From Marinobacter salinexigens (GTDB lineage: Bacteria > Pseudomonadota > Gammaproteobacteria > Pseudomonadales > Oleiphilaceae), in NCBI RefSeq assembly GCF_008370345.1, contig NZ_VTUU01000002.1, positions 62,001 through 126,000 on the forward strand: a DNA stretch of 64,000 nt, given 5' to 3'. Every line of letters starts with the position of its first letter. Position 1 is the stretch's first letter. The position numbers and the translations under genes were made by a program. This document shows positions 32,386 to 42,403 of the stretch, one piece after another. A model generated the notes under the pieces. It saw nothing but the letters and a program-made list of their open reading frames with translations, searched no databases and was not told where the DNA came from.

Positions 32386-33600
32386 ATGTCAGATATTAAA
32401 AAGGTGGTGCTGGCCTATTCCGGTGGCCTGGATACTTCCGTAATCGTTCGGTGGTTGCAGGATACCTATAACTGTGAGGTGGTGACCTTCACCGCCGATA
32501 TTGGTCAGGGCGAGGAAGTTGAGCCGGCGCGTGCGAAAGCCGAAGCGCTGGGCGTTAAGGAAATCTACATCGAGGATCTGCGCGAAGAGTTTGTTCGCGA
32601 CTATGTGTTCCCGATGTTCCGAGCTAACACCATCTATGAGGGTGAGTACCTGCTGGGTACGTCCATTGCCCGTCCTCTGATTTCCCGTCGTCTGATTGAA
32701 ATCGCCAACGAAACTGGCGCAGACGCGATTTCCCACGGTGCGACCGGTAAAGGTAATGACCAGGTTCGTTTCGAGTTGGGTGCCTACGCGCTCAAGCCGG
32801 GTGTGAAAGTGATTGCACCGTGGCGTGAGTGGGATCTGAATTCCCGTGAGAAACTGCTGGCTTACTGCGAAGAGCGCAACATTCCGGTTGAGATGAAGAA
32901 GGGTAAGAGCCCGTACTCCATGGATGCCAACCTGCTGCACATCTCTTACGAAGGCATGAACCTGGAAGATCCATGGTCCGAAGCCGAGGAAGATATGTGG
33001 CGCTGGAGCGTGTCTCCGGAAGCCGCTCCGGATAAGCCGACCTACGTCGAGCTGACCTATCGTAAAGGTGACATCGTTGCCATCGATGGTGAAGAGATGA
33101 AGGCGCACGTTGTTCTGGAAACTCTGAACAAGCTGGCGGGTGCCAACGGTATTGGTCGTCTGGACATCGTTGAGAACCGTTACGTGGGCATGAAGTCCCG
33201 TGGCTGCTACGAAACTCCGGGCGGAACCATCATGCTGCGTGCACACCGCGCCATTGAGTCTATCACTCTGGACCGCGAAGTGGCTCACCTGAAAGACAGC
33301 CTGATGCCGCGTTATGCGGAAGTGATCTATAACGGCTACTGGTGGTCTCCTGAGCGTGAAGCGCTGCAGGCACTGATCGACAACACCCAGGAATACGTCA
33401 ACGGCACCGTTCGTCTGAAGCTCTACAAAGGCAACGTCGATGTTGTTGGTCGTAAGTCTGAGGATTCTCTGTTCGATGAGAAGATCGCAACCTTCGAAGA
33501 AGATCAGGGCGCCTACAATCAGAAAGACGCTGAAGGCTTTATCAAGCTGAACGCGCTGCGGCTGCGTATTGCTGCCGGCAAAGGGCGCAATAAGCTGTAA
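32386..33600 (+). CDS. argG: Argininosuccinate synthase
   Basis: ArgG joins citrulline and aspartate, with ATP, to argininosuccinate in arginine synthesis. The 404-residue protein shows the PP-loop [16 protein letters not shown], then [15 protein letters not shown], and the C-terminal helix used for tetramer formation. Codon choice is strongly biased (many CTG, CGT, GAA), fitting a highly expressed housekeeping gene. Start ATG 32386, with GGAGCAAGGG upstream. The neighbouring AraC-type regulator ends directly against its stop. Confidence 0.98.
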   Translation: MSDIKKVVLAYSGGLDTSVIVRWLQDTYNCEVVTFTADIGQGEEVEPARAKAEALGVKEIYIEDLREEFVRDYVFPMFRANTIYEGEYLLGTSIARPLISRRLIEIANETGADAISHGATGKGNDQVRFELGAYALKPGVKVIAPWREWDLNSREKLLAYCEERNIPVEMKKGKSPYSMDANLLHISYEGMNLEDPWSEAEEDMWRWSVSPEAAPDKPTYVELTYRKGDIVAIDGEEMKAHVVLETLNKLAGANGIGRLDIVENRYVGMKSRGCYETPGGTIMLRAHRAIESITLDREVAHLKDSLMPRYAEVIYNGYWWSPEREALQALIDNTQEYVNGTVRLKLYKGNVDVVGRKSEDSLFDEKIATFEEDQGAYNQKDAEGFIKLNALRLRIAAGKGRNKL

Positions 33601-34632
33601 TCAGCGTTGCGCTTTGCCTCTCGACGCCCGGAACTCTCCGGGCGTCTTGCGTTTTACGGCCTTGAATTTTCGGTGGAATGAGGTCGTTTCGCTGTACCCT
33701 AATCGAAGAGCGATTTCGGGAATCGGCAAGTCGCTGTTAAGCAGATAATCCTCCGCCATTGTCATGCGAACCTCATCCAGCAGCTTCTGGTAAGACACCT
33801 TTTCCTGGCTCAGCTTGCGTTGCAGCGTCCGGCTCGTCATTCCCAGCTCTTCGGCCACCATGTCCTGCCGGGTAATGCCGTGCACCAGCTGCTTCTGGAT
33901 GCTGCTTTTGACCTGGGATGTAAGATCGCTGTCTGTATCCAGCGAAGCTAACTGGGTGAGTGCATGGGCTTCCAGGGTTTTGCGGAGCATTGGGTCGGGC
34001 TGGCGCAGTCGGGTATCCAACAGAGCTTTCTTGAGACTGACGCTGTCCTCGCTGGCGCCAAAATACACCGGGCAATTCCATCGCTCCTGATAGGCCTGTT
34101 CGTATTCCTTGCCGGGTGACTGGCGCTGAAGCATCACGGAGGTGGGGGAGGCGGTCCGGTTGTCAGCCAGCCAGCGGGCGTACGTGATCCATGAGGAGAA
34201 AATGTTGTCGACCAGTTGTGGGCGCACAACCGGGTCGTTGTAGTTGCAGTGCCAGGATAGTTTTATCTCGTCGCCGCTCACGGAAAGCCGGGTTGTTCCC
34301 ATATCGCCCACGAGTCGCTCAAAAGGGGCGATGCGAGCAACCGCTTCGCCAAGCGTGGCGCAGCTCATGGTGATATAGCCCAGTACGCTGTAGGTGCCGG
34401 GCTGTACGAAATCACCGGTTTCCAGCCCCAGTATGGGGTTATGGGTTTGCTCGACAAGAAGGTGAATGAACTGTTGGAGCTGGCGCCCGTCAATACGGCC
34501 GTCGTCACTGTTCAGGGTGGCCTGGTTGAGGCCAGAACTGGTCAGGAGAGCGCTGGTATCGATACCAGAGGATTCAGCCGCCCGAACATATTGTCGCAGG
34601 GCAGAAACCGAGGCTGTTCCGAGGGAGGTCAT
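33601..34632 (-). CDS. AraC-family transcriptional regulator (OruR/ArgR-like architecture)
   Basis: The 343-residue protein has an N-terminal sensory domain of the 'arabinose-binding' AraC type (residues about 20-215) with ETGDFVQPGTYSVLGYITMS, a form common in regulators of amine, ornithine or choline use in pseudomonads. The C-terminal HTH-18 domain (about 235-335) shows two helix-turn-helices: RQDMVAEELGMTSRTLQRKL and IPEIALRLGYSETTSFHRKF. Its stop abuts the argG stop in convergent orientation. Target and effector are unknown; proximity to argG is suggestive only. Confidence 0.85.
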   Translation of the reverse strand: MTSLGTASVSALRQYVRAAESSGIDTSALLTSSGLNQATLNSDDGRIDGRQLQQFIHLLVEQTHNPILGLETGDFVQPGTYSVLGYITMSCATLGEAVARIAPFERLVGDMGTTRLSVSGDEIKLSWHCNYNDPVVRPQLVDNIFSSWITYARWLADNRTASPTSVMLQRQSPGKEYEQAYQERWNCPVYFGASEDSVSLKKALLDTRLRQPDPMLRKTLEAHALTQLASLDTDSDLTSQVKSSIQKQLVHGITRQDMVAEELGMTSRTLQRKLSQEKVSYQKLLDEVRMTMAEDYLLNSDLPIPEIALRLGYSETTSFHRKFKAVKRKTPGEFRASRGKAQR

Positions 34633-34747
34633 GGCTACTTCGCTGTTGTTAGAGTCATTGTAGCGAGAGTATAAAATAAAAAGGCCAGCTAAGAAGCTGA
34701 CCCCAAATTAGGAAAGAACGAAAGTGCCTGAAAAATTCGTTAATCCG

Positions 34748-34821
34748 GTGGATTGTGTCCCCATATGGCGGCGGAGGTACTACTCGGCTCCTCCGCCATG
34801 GGGGATACTGCTTAAATCCAC
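34748..34821. repeat. Imperfect inverted repeat in the 34.6-34.9 kb gap
   Basis: Outer arms GTGGATT (34748-34754) and AATCCAC (34815-34821) enclose inner arms CCCCAT...GGCGGCGGAG and CTCCTCCGCCATGGGG (to 34804). The inner stem is long but imperfect. The 278-nt gap around it contains no supportable gene. Confidence 0.5.
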
Positions 34822-34910
34822 AATTGCAGAATAAGGCTTTCGGTCATCCCTGTCTGTTTGTGAAGTGTGTCCCACTGTTACAGAGTGTTCGTTTTTTGGC
34901 CAAGGGTGCG

Positions 34911-35882
34911 TCAGGTTTCCTCGCGAATCTCCGGCGACGTTTCGGTAAACCTTCGGGTTTCGTAGGCGTCGACCAGCCCCTGAACGGCGGTACGCTCCAC
35001 GCACTGAACCGAGGGAGTGCCGTTCTGTGCATCCGACCGGCAAAGCACCATGCCGGCTTCTACCGAGACGTATCCTGCGGTCGTTTTCAGGGCCTTGTGG
35101 TTAATGCCGTCGAAAACGCGACGGAAGGCTGTTGTGGTGCAAAGGTCGCTGTTCGGGAAGTAGGCGATGATGACGTACTGGTTGTCGCCCACACGGCAGA
35201 GCACATCCAGCGGGCGGATGAGAGTGCTTAGCCGGCGTGCGATGCCCACTGCCAGTTCGCTGATGACGGTAGGAGGGTGCTGCCGTTTCAGTTCCTGCCA
35301 GTTGCGTATTCCGCAAAGAACATAGGCTGACGATCCGCCCCGGGATTCGGCATGGCGTAGCATCTTGCCCAGCTGCTCACGGCAGTATTTGCTGTTGCAC
35401 AGCCCGGTTTCCAGATCAATGATGTTGGTTGCTTCGAGTTCGCGGTTGTTCTCGATCAGCAGCGCGTTCGCCCGTAACAGCGTATTCTGGCGGTCAGCCA
35501 TTCTATCTGCGGCGTAGATGCGGGGGATCAACTGTTTGGTCATATCCGATTTGTAGATAAAATCGTCCACACCCCGGTCAAACGCCTCAGAAAGGGCTTC
35601 GACGCTTTCCTTTGCAGTGAGCAGGATAACGTAGGTGTAATGGTTATTCTGCTCATCGTGCTGCCGAACCTGGTCAGACAGTTCCAGTCCATCCATTTCC
35701 GGCATCAGCCAGTCAGCGATCAGCACACTCACGGGGCGCTGCTCCATGAGTTCCAGTGCAGCCAGGGCGTTGTTGGCAATGCGTACGTCGCGATATCCGG
35801 CATTTCGCAAGGTACGGCCAACCACCATACTGCTGAACTTGGCGTCATCAACGACCAGGATGGGTAAATCCAGGTTTGGCAT
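34911..35882 (-). CDS. Response regulator with degenerate GGDEF domain
   Basis: This 323-residue protein has an N-terminal receiver domain (about 1-120) with ILVVDDAKFSSMVVG, phospho-acceptor Asp in VLIADWLMPEMDG, and Lys in FIYKSDM. A linker helix leads to a GGDEF-family domain (about 165-300). The signature is lost: RVGDNQYVIIAY stands where RYGGDEF is expected, so no diguanylate cyclase activity is likely. ATG 35882 starts the match to receivers (MPNLDLPILVVDD). It is divergent from yajQ. Confidence 0.85.
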   Translation of the reverse strand: MPNLDLPILVVDDAKFSSMVVGRTLRNAGYRDVRIANNALAALELMEQRPVSVLIADWLMPEMDGLELSDQVRQHDEQNNHYTYVILLTAKESVEALSEAFDRGVDDFIYKSDMTKQLIPRIYAADRMADRQNTLLRANALLIENNRELEATNIIDLETGLCNSKYCREQLGKMLRHAESRGGSSAYVLCGIRNWQELKRQHPPTVISELAVGIARRLSTLIRPLDVLCRVGDNQYVIIAYFPNSDLCTTTAFRRVFDGINHKALKTTAGYVSVEAGMVLCRSDAQNGTPSVQCVERTAVQGLVDAYETRRFTETSPEIREET

Positions 35883-36030
35883 GATCAACTTCTCATCAGT
35901 CCATGGCCGAATGCGATGCCCGTGCCAGATGCGGTCTGGCGTGGGTCTTGGTATCCTTTGGCACCTTGATACATCCGGGATTGAATAAAGGCAGAAGTAT
36001 ACCCTTACTGTCCAGTGGAGAATAACGACC

Positions 36031-36513
36031 ATGCCTTCTTTTGACATTGTTTCTGAAATTGATATGCACGAAGTCACCAACGCGGTGGACCAGGCCAAAC
36101 GCGAGCTAGGTAATCGCTGGGATTTCAAGAATGTGGAAGCCGATATCGAGCAGGATGATAAAGGCCTTACCCTGAGCGCCGAGCAGGAGTTTCAGCTTGA
36201 GCAGTTGATGGATATGTTGCGGATGGCGTTTGCCAAGCGAAACATCGACAGTCGTGCCATCGCTGAGGATGGCGACAGCAAAGCGGGTAAGCTGGTGAAG
36301 CAGCACCTGTTGCTGAAGCAGGGGATCGAGACGGATATGGGCAAGAAGATCGTAAAAATGATCAAGGATGCCAAGCTGAAAGTTCAGGCCAGCATTCAGG
36401 GCGACAAGGTACGGGTCACCGGCAAAAAACGTGATGATCTGCAAACCGCCATTGCCCTTCTTCGCGAAGCAGAGCTGGATATTCCTCTGCAGTTCAACAA
36501 CTTCCGCGACTGA
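36031..36513 (+). CDS. yajQ: YajQ family nucleotide-binding protein
   Basis: The 160-residue protein matches UPF0234/YajQ over its whole length: [20 protein letters not shown] at the start, [33 protein letters not shown] and [20 protein letters not shown] near the C-terminus. YajQ-like proteins bind nucleotides, and the Xanthomonas homologue was reported to bind cyclic di-GMP. Here it lies divergent from a receiver-GGDEF protein. It is probably soluble and cytoplasmic. Confidence 0.93.
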   Translation: MPSFDIVSEIDMHEVTNAVDQAKRELGNRWDFKNVEADIEQDDKGLTLSAEQEFQLEQLMDMLRMAFAKRNIDSRAIAEDGDSKAGKLVKQHLLLKQGIETDMGKKIVKMIKDAKLKVQASIQGDKVRVTGKKRDDLQTAIALLREAELDIPLQFNNFRD

Positions 36514-36549
36514 TCCGGGAGCTGAACTATCATACCCAGCCGCCTCGCA

Positions 36550-37935
36550 TTGTTCCGGGACACGCTTTATACCTACACCCGGTGGCAGGTCATTGCCCTG
36601 CTGTTTCTTGGCTTCTCTGCGGGGCTGCCATTTCTTCTTGTGTTTTCCACCCTGAACGCCCGGCTGGCGGACGTCGGCGTGGAGACCGCAACCATCGGTT
36701 TCTTCAGTTGGCTGGGGATCACTTATTCCATCAAGGTGTTCTGGGCACCGGTGGTCGACCGGCTGAAACTTCCTCTGCTCGATCGCATTCTGGGTAAGCG
36801 CCGAAGCTGGATTCTTCTGGCTCAGGCTGGAATTGCTACCGGTCTCTACCTGATGGCGCACGTGGATGCCACGCTCGCACCGGAAATGATGGCACTGTGC
36901 GGTCTGCTGGTGGCATTTTCATCCGCTACGCAGGACGTGGCGATTGACGCCTACCGGATAGAAATTGCAGAAGAGCGTTTGCAGGCGGCCCTCGCCGCCA
37001 CCTACATTTTTGGGTACCGACTGGCGCTTCTGGTAGCTGGGGCAGGGGCGCTCTATCTGGCGGAGTACTGGTCCTGGCAGGTGTCCTACGAAGTCATGGC
37101 CTGTCTGGTGGGCGTGGGCGTTCTGACGGTACTCCTGGTCCGGGAACCAAGGGTAAATCATTACTCCGCGGCCGAGGATATTGCTCACAGGGTGGAAGCA
37201 GAAGCAGCCAGGCGCTCCCATCTCAATCCGCGACTGGCAAAGCTGGCTGGCTGGTTCTCCGCCGCCGTTGCCGGCCCGTTTCTCGATTTCTTCAGACGAT
37301 ACCGTGAGTTATCCATCGCCATTCTGATCATGGTGGCGGTCTATCGGATCTCCGACATCGCCATGGGCGTGATGGCCAACCCGTTCTATCTGGATTTCAT
37401 GGGTTTCAGCAAAACCCAGGTGGCGGACGTCACCAAAATCTTCGGCTTCTTCATGACCATTGCCGGTTCATTGATCGGCGGGGTCATGGTCGTGCGATAC
37501 GGCGTCCGCAAGATCCTCCTGCTGGGTGCAGTGATGACCGCCGCGACCAACCTGTTATTCGTACTACTCGCGCAATACCCGCCAGACGTCGTCACCCTCG
37601 CGGTCGTCGTCAGCGCCGATAACCTGAGCGGAGGCATCGCCAACGTGGCCCTGATCGCCTGGCTCTCCAGCATGACAAGCGCATCGTTTACCGCTACCCA
37701 GTACGCCCTGTTCAGCTCGCTGATGACCTTGCCGGGCAAATTCATCGGCGGATTCTCAGGCATCGTCGTCGCAAGCTATGGCTACGCCGAATTCTTCCTG
37801 GTAGCGGGCGTTATGGGCGTACCCGCGATCCTCCTCGCCCTCTACATGATCCGCCAAGGCAACCGACTGGACCAACTTGCCCCACCAAAAGACAACGAGA
37901 CCACGCCCGAGGCTCAAACCGCCCACGGATCCTGA
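36550..37935 (+). CDS. ampG: AmpG-like muropeptide permease (MFS)
   Basis: The protein (461 residues from TTG 36550) has about twelve to fourteen membrane segments. Near the N-terminus, LFLGFSAGLPFLLVFSTLNA and the loop WAPVVDRLKLPLL are characteristic of AmpG, which imports anhydromuropeptides for recycling. Only TTG 36550 is a standard start; yajQ's stop is 36 nt upstream, and GGGAG at 36516-36521 would suit an ATC or ATA codon at 36529-36534 instead. It ends 3 nt before the next gene. Confidence 0.85.
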   Translation: MFRDTLYTYTRWQVIALLFLGFSAGLPFLLVFSTLNARLADVGVETATIGFFSWLGITYSIKVFWAPVVDRLKLPLLDRILGKRRSWILLAQAGIATGLYLMAHVDATLAPEMMALCGLLVAFSSATQDVAIDAYRIEIAEERLQAALAATYIFGYRLALLVAGAGALYLAEYWSWQVSYEVMACLVGVGVLTVLLVREPRVNHYSAAEDIAHRVEAEAARRSHLNPRLAKLAGWFSAAVAGPFLDFFRRYRELSIAILIMVAVYRISDIAMGVMANPFYLDFMGFSKTQVADVTKIFGFFMTIAGSLIGGVMVVRYGVRKILLLGAVMTAATNLLFVLLAQYPPDVVTLAVVVSADNLSGGIANVALIAWLSSMTSASFTATQYALFSSLMTLPGKFIGGFSGIVVASYGYAEFFLVAGVMGVPAILLALYMIRQGNRLDQLAPPKDNETTPEAQTAHGS

Positions 37936-37938
37936 ATC

Positions 37939-38247
37939 ATGGAAGAAACCAAAGACCAGAAAATCTGGCAAGTCGTTCTCTCCATCCCTAAGGGAAAAGT
38001 CGCCAGCTACGGCCAGGTCGCTCAAATGGCGGGTCTGGGTAGACAGGCCAGATACATCGGCCGCGCCCTCGGCAAACTCCCCAGTGGTCACCAGATCCCC
38101 TGGTACAGAGTACTCAGAAGCAACGGCCAGATAGCCTTCCCGGAAGGATCTGAACAGTTCGAAAAACAAAAGAAGCGATTGGAACAAGAAGGCGTAAAAG
38201 TGGAGAAGGGAAGAGTGAAGCTAGGCGTCTATCAATGGCGCCCATAA
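37939..38247 (+). CDS. Alkyltransferase-like protein (ATL), MGMT fold without the active Cys
   Basis: The 102-residue protein matches the DNA-binding domain of O6-alkylguanine-DNA alkyltransferase (IPKGKVASYGQVAQMAGLG and IGRALGKLPS). In MGMT the active site is PCHRV; here it reads IPWYRVLRSNG, with Trp in place of the reactive Cys. That substitution defines ATL proteins, which bind O6-alkylguanine and hand it to nucleotide excision repair without repairing it. It follows ampG by three bases and may be read from the same transcript. Confidence 0.9.
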   Translation: MEETKDQKIWQVVLSIPKGKVASYGQVAQMAGLGRQARYIGRALGKLPSGHQIPWYRVLRSNGQIAFPEGSEQFEKQKKRLEQEGVKVEKGRVKLGVYQWRP

Positions 38248-38289
38248 TGCTGTGCACACCCACGAGCGGCCAAACGCCGGAGTCTGATC

Positions 38290-38382
38290 GGCAGAGAGGT
38301 GGGAGTCCTTTTCTGCCGGAACAAAGCTGTCCGAGCAAAGCGAGTTCTTTGTCCAAAAGAAAAGGACTCCCACCTCTCTGCC
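38290..38382. repeat. 93-bp inverted repeat with 24-bp perfect arms
   Basis: Left arm 38290-38313 begins GGCAGAGAGGTGGGAGTCC; the right arm 38359-38382 is its exact reverse complement. The 45-nt centre has its own ACAAAG/CTTTGT pairing. It lies between the convergent ATL and SDR genes and can act as a strong bidirectional terminator. Its loop does not share the motif of the elements at 39281, 52821 and 53032. Confidence 0.85.
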
Positions 38383-38436
38383 AGCCCCCAATCAATGAGG
38401 GCTTGCATTCAAAAGGTGAAAGTAAGAATCAGAGAA

Positions 38437-39198
38437 TCAGAGCCGCAAAGCCCCATCAACCTCGATCATCCGCCCAGACACATAGTCATTCTCAAAAATA
38501 AACGCCGCCGCCGAAGCAATCTCCTCCGGCTTACCCATCCGCTTCAGCGGAATGCCAGCCGTCATCTTCTCCAGTGCTTCAGGCTTCATAGACGCAGTCA
38601 TCTCGGTCTCGATGAACCCCGGCGCAATACCCATGCAGCGGATACCGTAACGAGCCAGCTCTTTGGCCCATACCGGAACCAGTGCTGAAACACCGGCTTT
38701 TGCGGCTGAGTAGTTACTCTGACCCATGTTGCCAGCGCGGGAAATGGAAGCGATATTGATGATGGCACCCTGATCACCATTCTTGATCATCTGGGTGGCA
38801 GCTTCGCGACCACAAAGGAACACACCGGTCAGGTTTACATCAATTACGGACTGCCACTGAGAAAGCTCCATGCGCTTCTCGATCTGGCCATCCTTCACTT
38901 TAACCATCAGGCCGTCACGCAGAATGCCGGCATTATTCACCAGACCATTCAGGTGGCCAAAGTCCTGAACAATGGCTTCGAAGGTTTTCTCGACGTCTTC
39001 TTCCTTCGCTACGTTACAAACGTAACTTCTGGCGTCCACGCCGGCGGCTTTGCATGCAGCAACCGCTTCATCCAGCTTCTCTGGCATCAGGTCGATCAGA
39101 GCCAGTTTGGCGCCCTTGGACGCCAGGTATTCAGCCATCGCACGGCCGAGACCCTGGCCGCCACCGGTAATTGCAATTACGGAATCTTGAAGTTTCAT
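38437..39198 (-). CDS. SDR-family 3-oxoacyl-ACP/acyl-CoA reductase-like protein
   Basis: The 253-residue classical SDR has ITGGGQGLGRAMAEYLASKG (NAD(P) binding), NNAG at about residue 88, and the active site with Ser and QSNYSAAKAG (YxxxK). Family members reduce 3-oxoacyl thioesters; FabG and PhaB are the nearest functional models. The C-terminus SGRMIEVDGALRL is typical of FabG-like proteins. Substrate cannot be read from sequence. The coenzyme is also not certain, as the Asp after the second strand (LALIDLM) favours NAD(H) over NADPH. Confidence 0.85.
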   Translation of the reverse strand: MKLQDSVIAITGGGQGLGRAMAEYLASKGAKLALIDLMPEKLDEAVAACKAAGVDARSYVCNVAKEEDVEKTFEAIVQDFGHLNGLVNNAGILRDGLMVKVKDGQIEKRMELSQWQSVIDVNLTGVFLCGREAATQMIKNGDQGAIINIASISRAGNMGQSNYSAAKAGVSALVPVWAKELARYGIRCMGIAPGFIETEMTASMKPEALEKMTAGIPLKRMGKPEEIASAAAFIFENDYVSGRMIEVDGALRL

Positions 39199-39280
39199 GT
39201 TTCGCCCTAACTTCTGTTATCAAATGGTTTACGTTTGCTGCGTGCCCAGTGTTCTAGCGTTGGCTTCTGCAAGGGAGTCG

Positions 39281-39390
39281 GCGTTGCCGGTGCATCCCCT
39301 CCGTGGAACCGCTGCGAGTACGTCCATGTACGCTTGTTTCCGGCCATCCTTGGCCTCCAACGTTCCACGGAGGGGATGCACCGGCAACGC
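39281..39390. repeat. Palindromic element B: 29-bp perfect stem with conserved loop
   Basis: Arms are 39281-39309 (begins GCGTTGCCGGTGCATCCCCT) and 39362-39390, exact reverse complements. The 52-nt loop contains two small hairpins, GTACGTCCATGTAC and GGCCATCCTTGGCC, in the same order as in the elements at 52821 and, inverted, 53032. The stem sequence is unrelated to the other copies. It lies in the 281-nt divergent gap between the SDR gene (-) and fxsA (+), 90 nt before fxsA. Confidence 0.9.
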
Positions 39391-39479
39391 GTCGAGTTCT
39401 GTGCGAGCCATCTTTGTCATTTGAAGGCCCGGGAGTATACCAGACCTTCCTTCATTCAAATTCAGACCGTGAGGGCCTG

Positions 39480-40022
39480 ATGGGAATTTTTCTTTTTCTG
39501 TTTATCGTAATGCCGATTGCCGAGATGGCCGTGTTGATTCAGGTTGGCGGCATGATTGGTGTGTTGAATACAGTGGGGCTGGTGTTTCTGACGGCTGTGA
39601 TCGGGGCCTGGTTCCTGCGTCAGCAAGGGTTGGCAACGCTGCTGAGAGCCAATGAACGGCTGAACAGTGGCGAGCTTCCAGCCAAAGAAGTTGCGGAGGG
39701 TCTGATCCTTGCGGTCGGCGGGGCGTTGCTGCTCACACCGGGCTTTATTACAGACACCATTGGCTTCCTGTGCCTGCTGCCGGGTACCCGGCATCTGATG
39801 GCCGCACAAGCGCTGAAGCGTATGGTGGTCTCGGGACAAAGCCGCAGTTTCCATTTCCGTGCTGGTGGGGGTCAGGGGCCTTTCGGCCAGGATCCGTTTG
39901 GTGGACCGGAACATCCCTTTGGCCGCCAGAGTCCGTTTGATCGTGACAGTAACGGAGACATCATTGAAGGCGAATACCAGGATCAAACTGAGTCGGACCG
40001 CGACCGGATCGAAAAAAAGTAA
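39480..40022 (+). CDS. fxsA: FxsA family membrane protein
   Basis: The 180-residue inner-membrane protein has hydrophobic segments at about 1-22, 26-46 and 78-100, and the FxsA hallmarks FLFIVMPIAEMAVLIQVG and LTPGFITDTIGFLCLLPGTR. The C-terminal tail is charged, with Gly/Pro-Phe repeats (GPFGQDPFGG, HPFG, SPFD), and probably cytoplasmic. E. coli FxsA relieves exclusion of phage T7 by the F plasmid protein PifA; its normal role is unknown. I chose ATG 39480, since the longer frame would run through palindrome B. It precedes groESL, as in other gammaproteobacteria. Confidence 0.92.
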   Translation: MGIFLFLFIVMPIAEMAVLIQVGGMIGVLNTVGLVFLTAVIGAWFLRQQGLATLLRANERLNSGELPAKEVAEGLILAVGGALLLTPGFITDTIGFLCLLPGTRHLMAAQALKRMVVSGQSRSFHFRAGGGQGPFGQDPFGGPEHPFGRQSPFDRDSNGDIIEGEYQDQTESDRDRIEKK

Positions 40023-40041
40023 AATTTTTTTCGTCCGGGGT

Positions 40042-40071
40042 GTTGAAAACACCTATGCCAACCCCATTTAG
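40042..40071 (+). promoter_or_regulatory. Sigma-32 heat-shock promoter of groESL
   Basis: TTGAAA at 40044-40049 and CCCCATTTA at 40063-40071 are 13 nt apart. This matches the RpoH consensus CTTGAA-N13-17-CCCCATNTA in nearly every position. It is about 150 nt upstream of groES. No CIRCE element is seen, so control is likely positive via RpoH. Confidence 0.9.
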
Positions 40072-40218
40072 TTTTCACAAGTTTGCCACGGGCGGATAAC
40101 GGCTGAAAATCAGCCGGTTATACAACCGGGCGTTGGAGTCGGTGCGGTAGTTCCGGGCCGGCCGTTTTAACATGAACTGTCATTGCCACATTAATCTGGC
40201 TATTGGAGAAACCGAGCA

Positions 40219-40506
40219 ATGAAAATTCGTCCGCTTCACGATCGTGTAGTCGTGCGCCGTAAGGAAGAAGAAGAGAAGACCGCAGGCGGTATCGTTCTGC
40301 CGGGTGCAGCCAAAGAGAAGCCTTCTCAGGGTGAAGTGATCGCCGTTGGTAACGGTCGCGTCCTGGATAACGGAGAAACTCAGGCGCTGGCGGTCAAGGT
40401 GGGTGACACCGTGGTCTTTGGTCAGTACGCCGGTAACACCGTAAAAATCGACGGTGAAGAGCTGCTCATCATGAGCGAGAACGACATTTACGGCGTGATC
40501 GAGTGA
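40219..40506 (+). CDS. groES: GroES co-chaperonin
   Basis: The 95-residue protein forms the heptameric lid of the GroEL folding chamber. It begins [20 protein letters not shown] and contains the mobile loop around residues 17-33 ([20 protein letters not shown]), followed by [13 protein letters not shown]-like sequence and a C-terminal ENDIYGVIE. The length is normal. It is 74 nt before groEL under a sigma-32 promoter. Confidence is very high because sequence, order and promoter agree. Confidence 0.99.
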   Translation: MKIRPLHDRVVVRRKEEEEKTAGGIVLPGAAKEKPSQGEVIAVGNGRVLDNGETQALAVKVGDTVVFGQYAGNTVKIDGEELLIMSENDIYGVIE

Positions 40507-40562
40507 TCCGATAGCGATCAGCACACTTTTTCATTAAACCGATAGACGATATTTCGGCTTAA

Positions 40563-42236
<1,674 letters not shown>

Positions 42237-42292
42237 TGTCGGCCTGATCCCTGCCAGGCCTCAATTCTGTAGGCCTGGCCTGATCTACCCAT

Positions 42293-42338
42293 AAAAACCC
42301 CGCGCTGGTTCACACCGACGCGGGGTTTTTTGTTTTTT
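42293..42338 (+). terminator. Terminator after groEL
   Basis: CCCCGCG (42298-42304) and CGCGGGG (42319-42325) pair around a 14-nt loop, flanked by AAAAA and TTTTTTG. A second stem just upstream (GCCAGGCCT at 42253 and AGGCCTGGC at 42271) may stabilise the mRNA end. Confidence 0.9.
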
Positions 42339-42403
42339 TGTCATGAACTTGCAGGATGGCTTTGCTAGACTCGGATTCCGGTTCATTTTCTGTGTAAGAC
42401 TGA

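Noticed and set aside
32389-33288. Long open frame antisense to argG
   Set aside because: It is a shadow created by strong codon bias of argG; the + strand gene has full family motifs.
39229-39459. Minus-strand open frame across palindrome B
   Set aside because: It merely reads through both arms of the inverted repeat and has no ribosome site or known domain.
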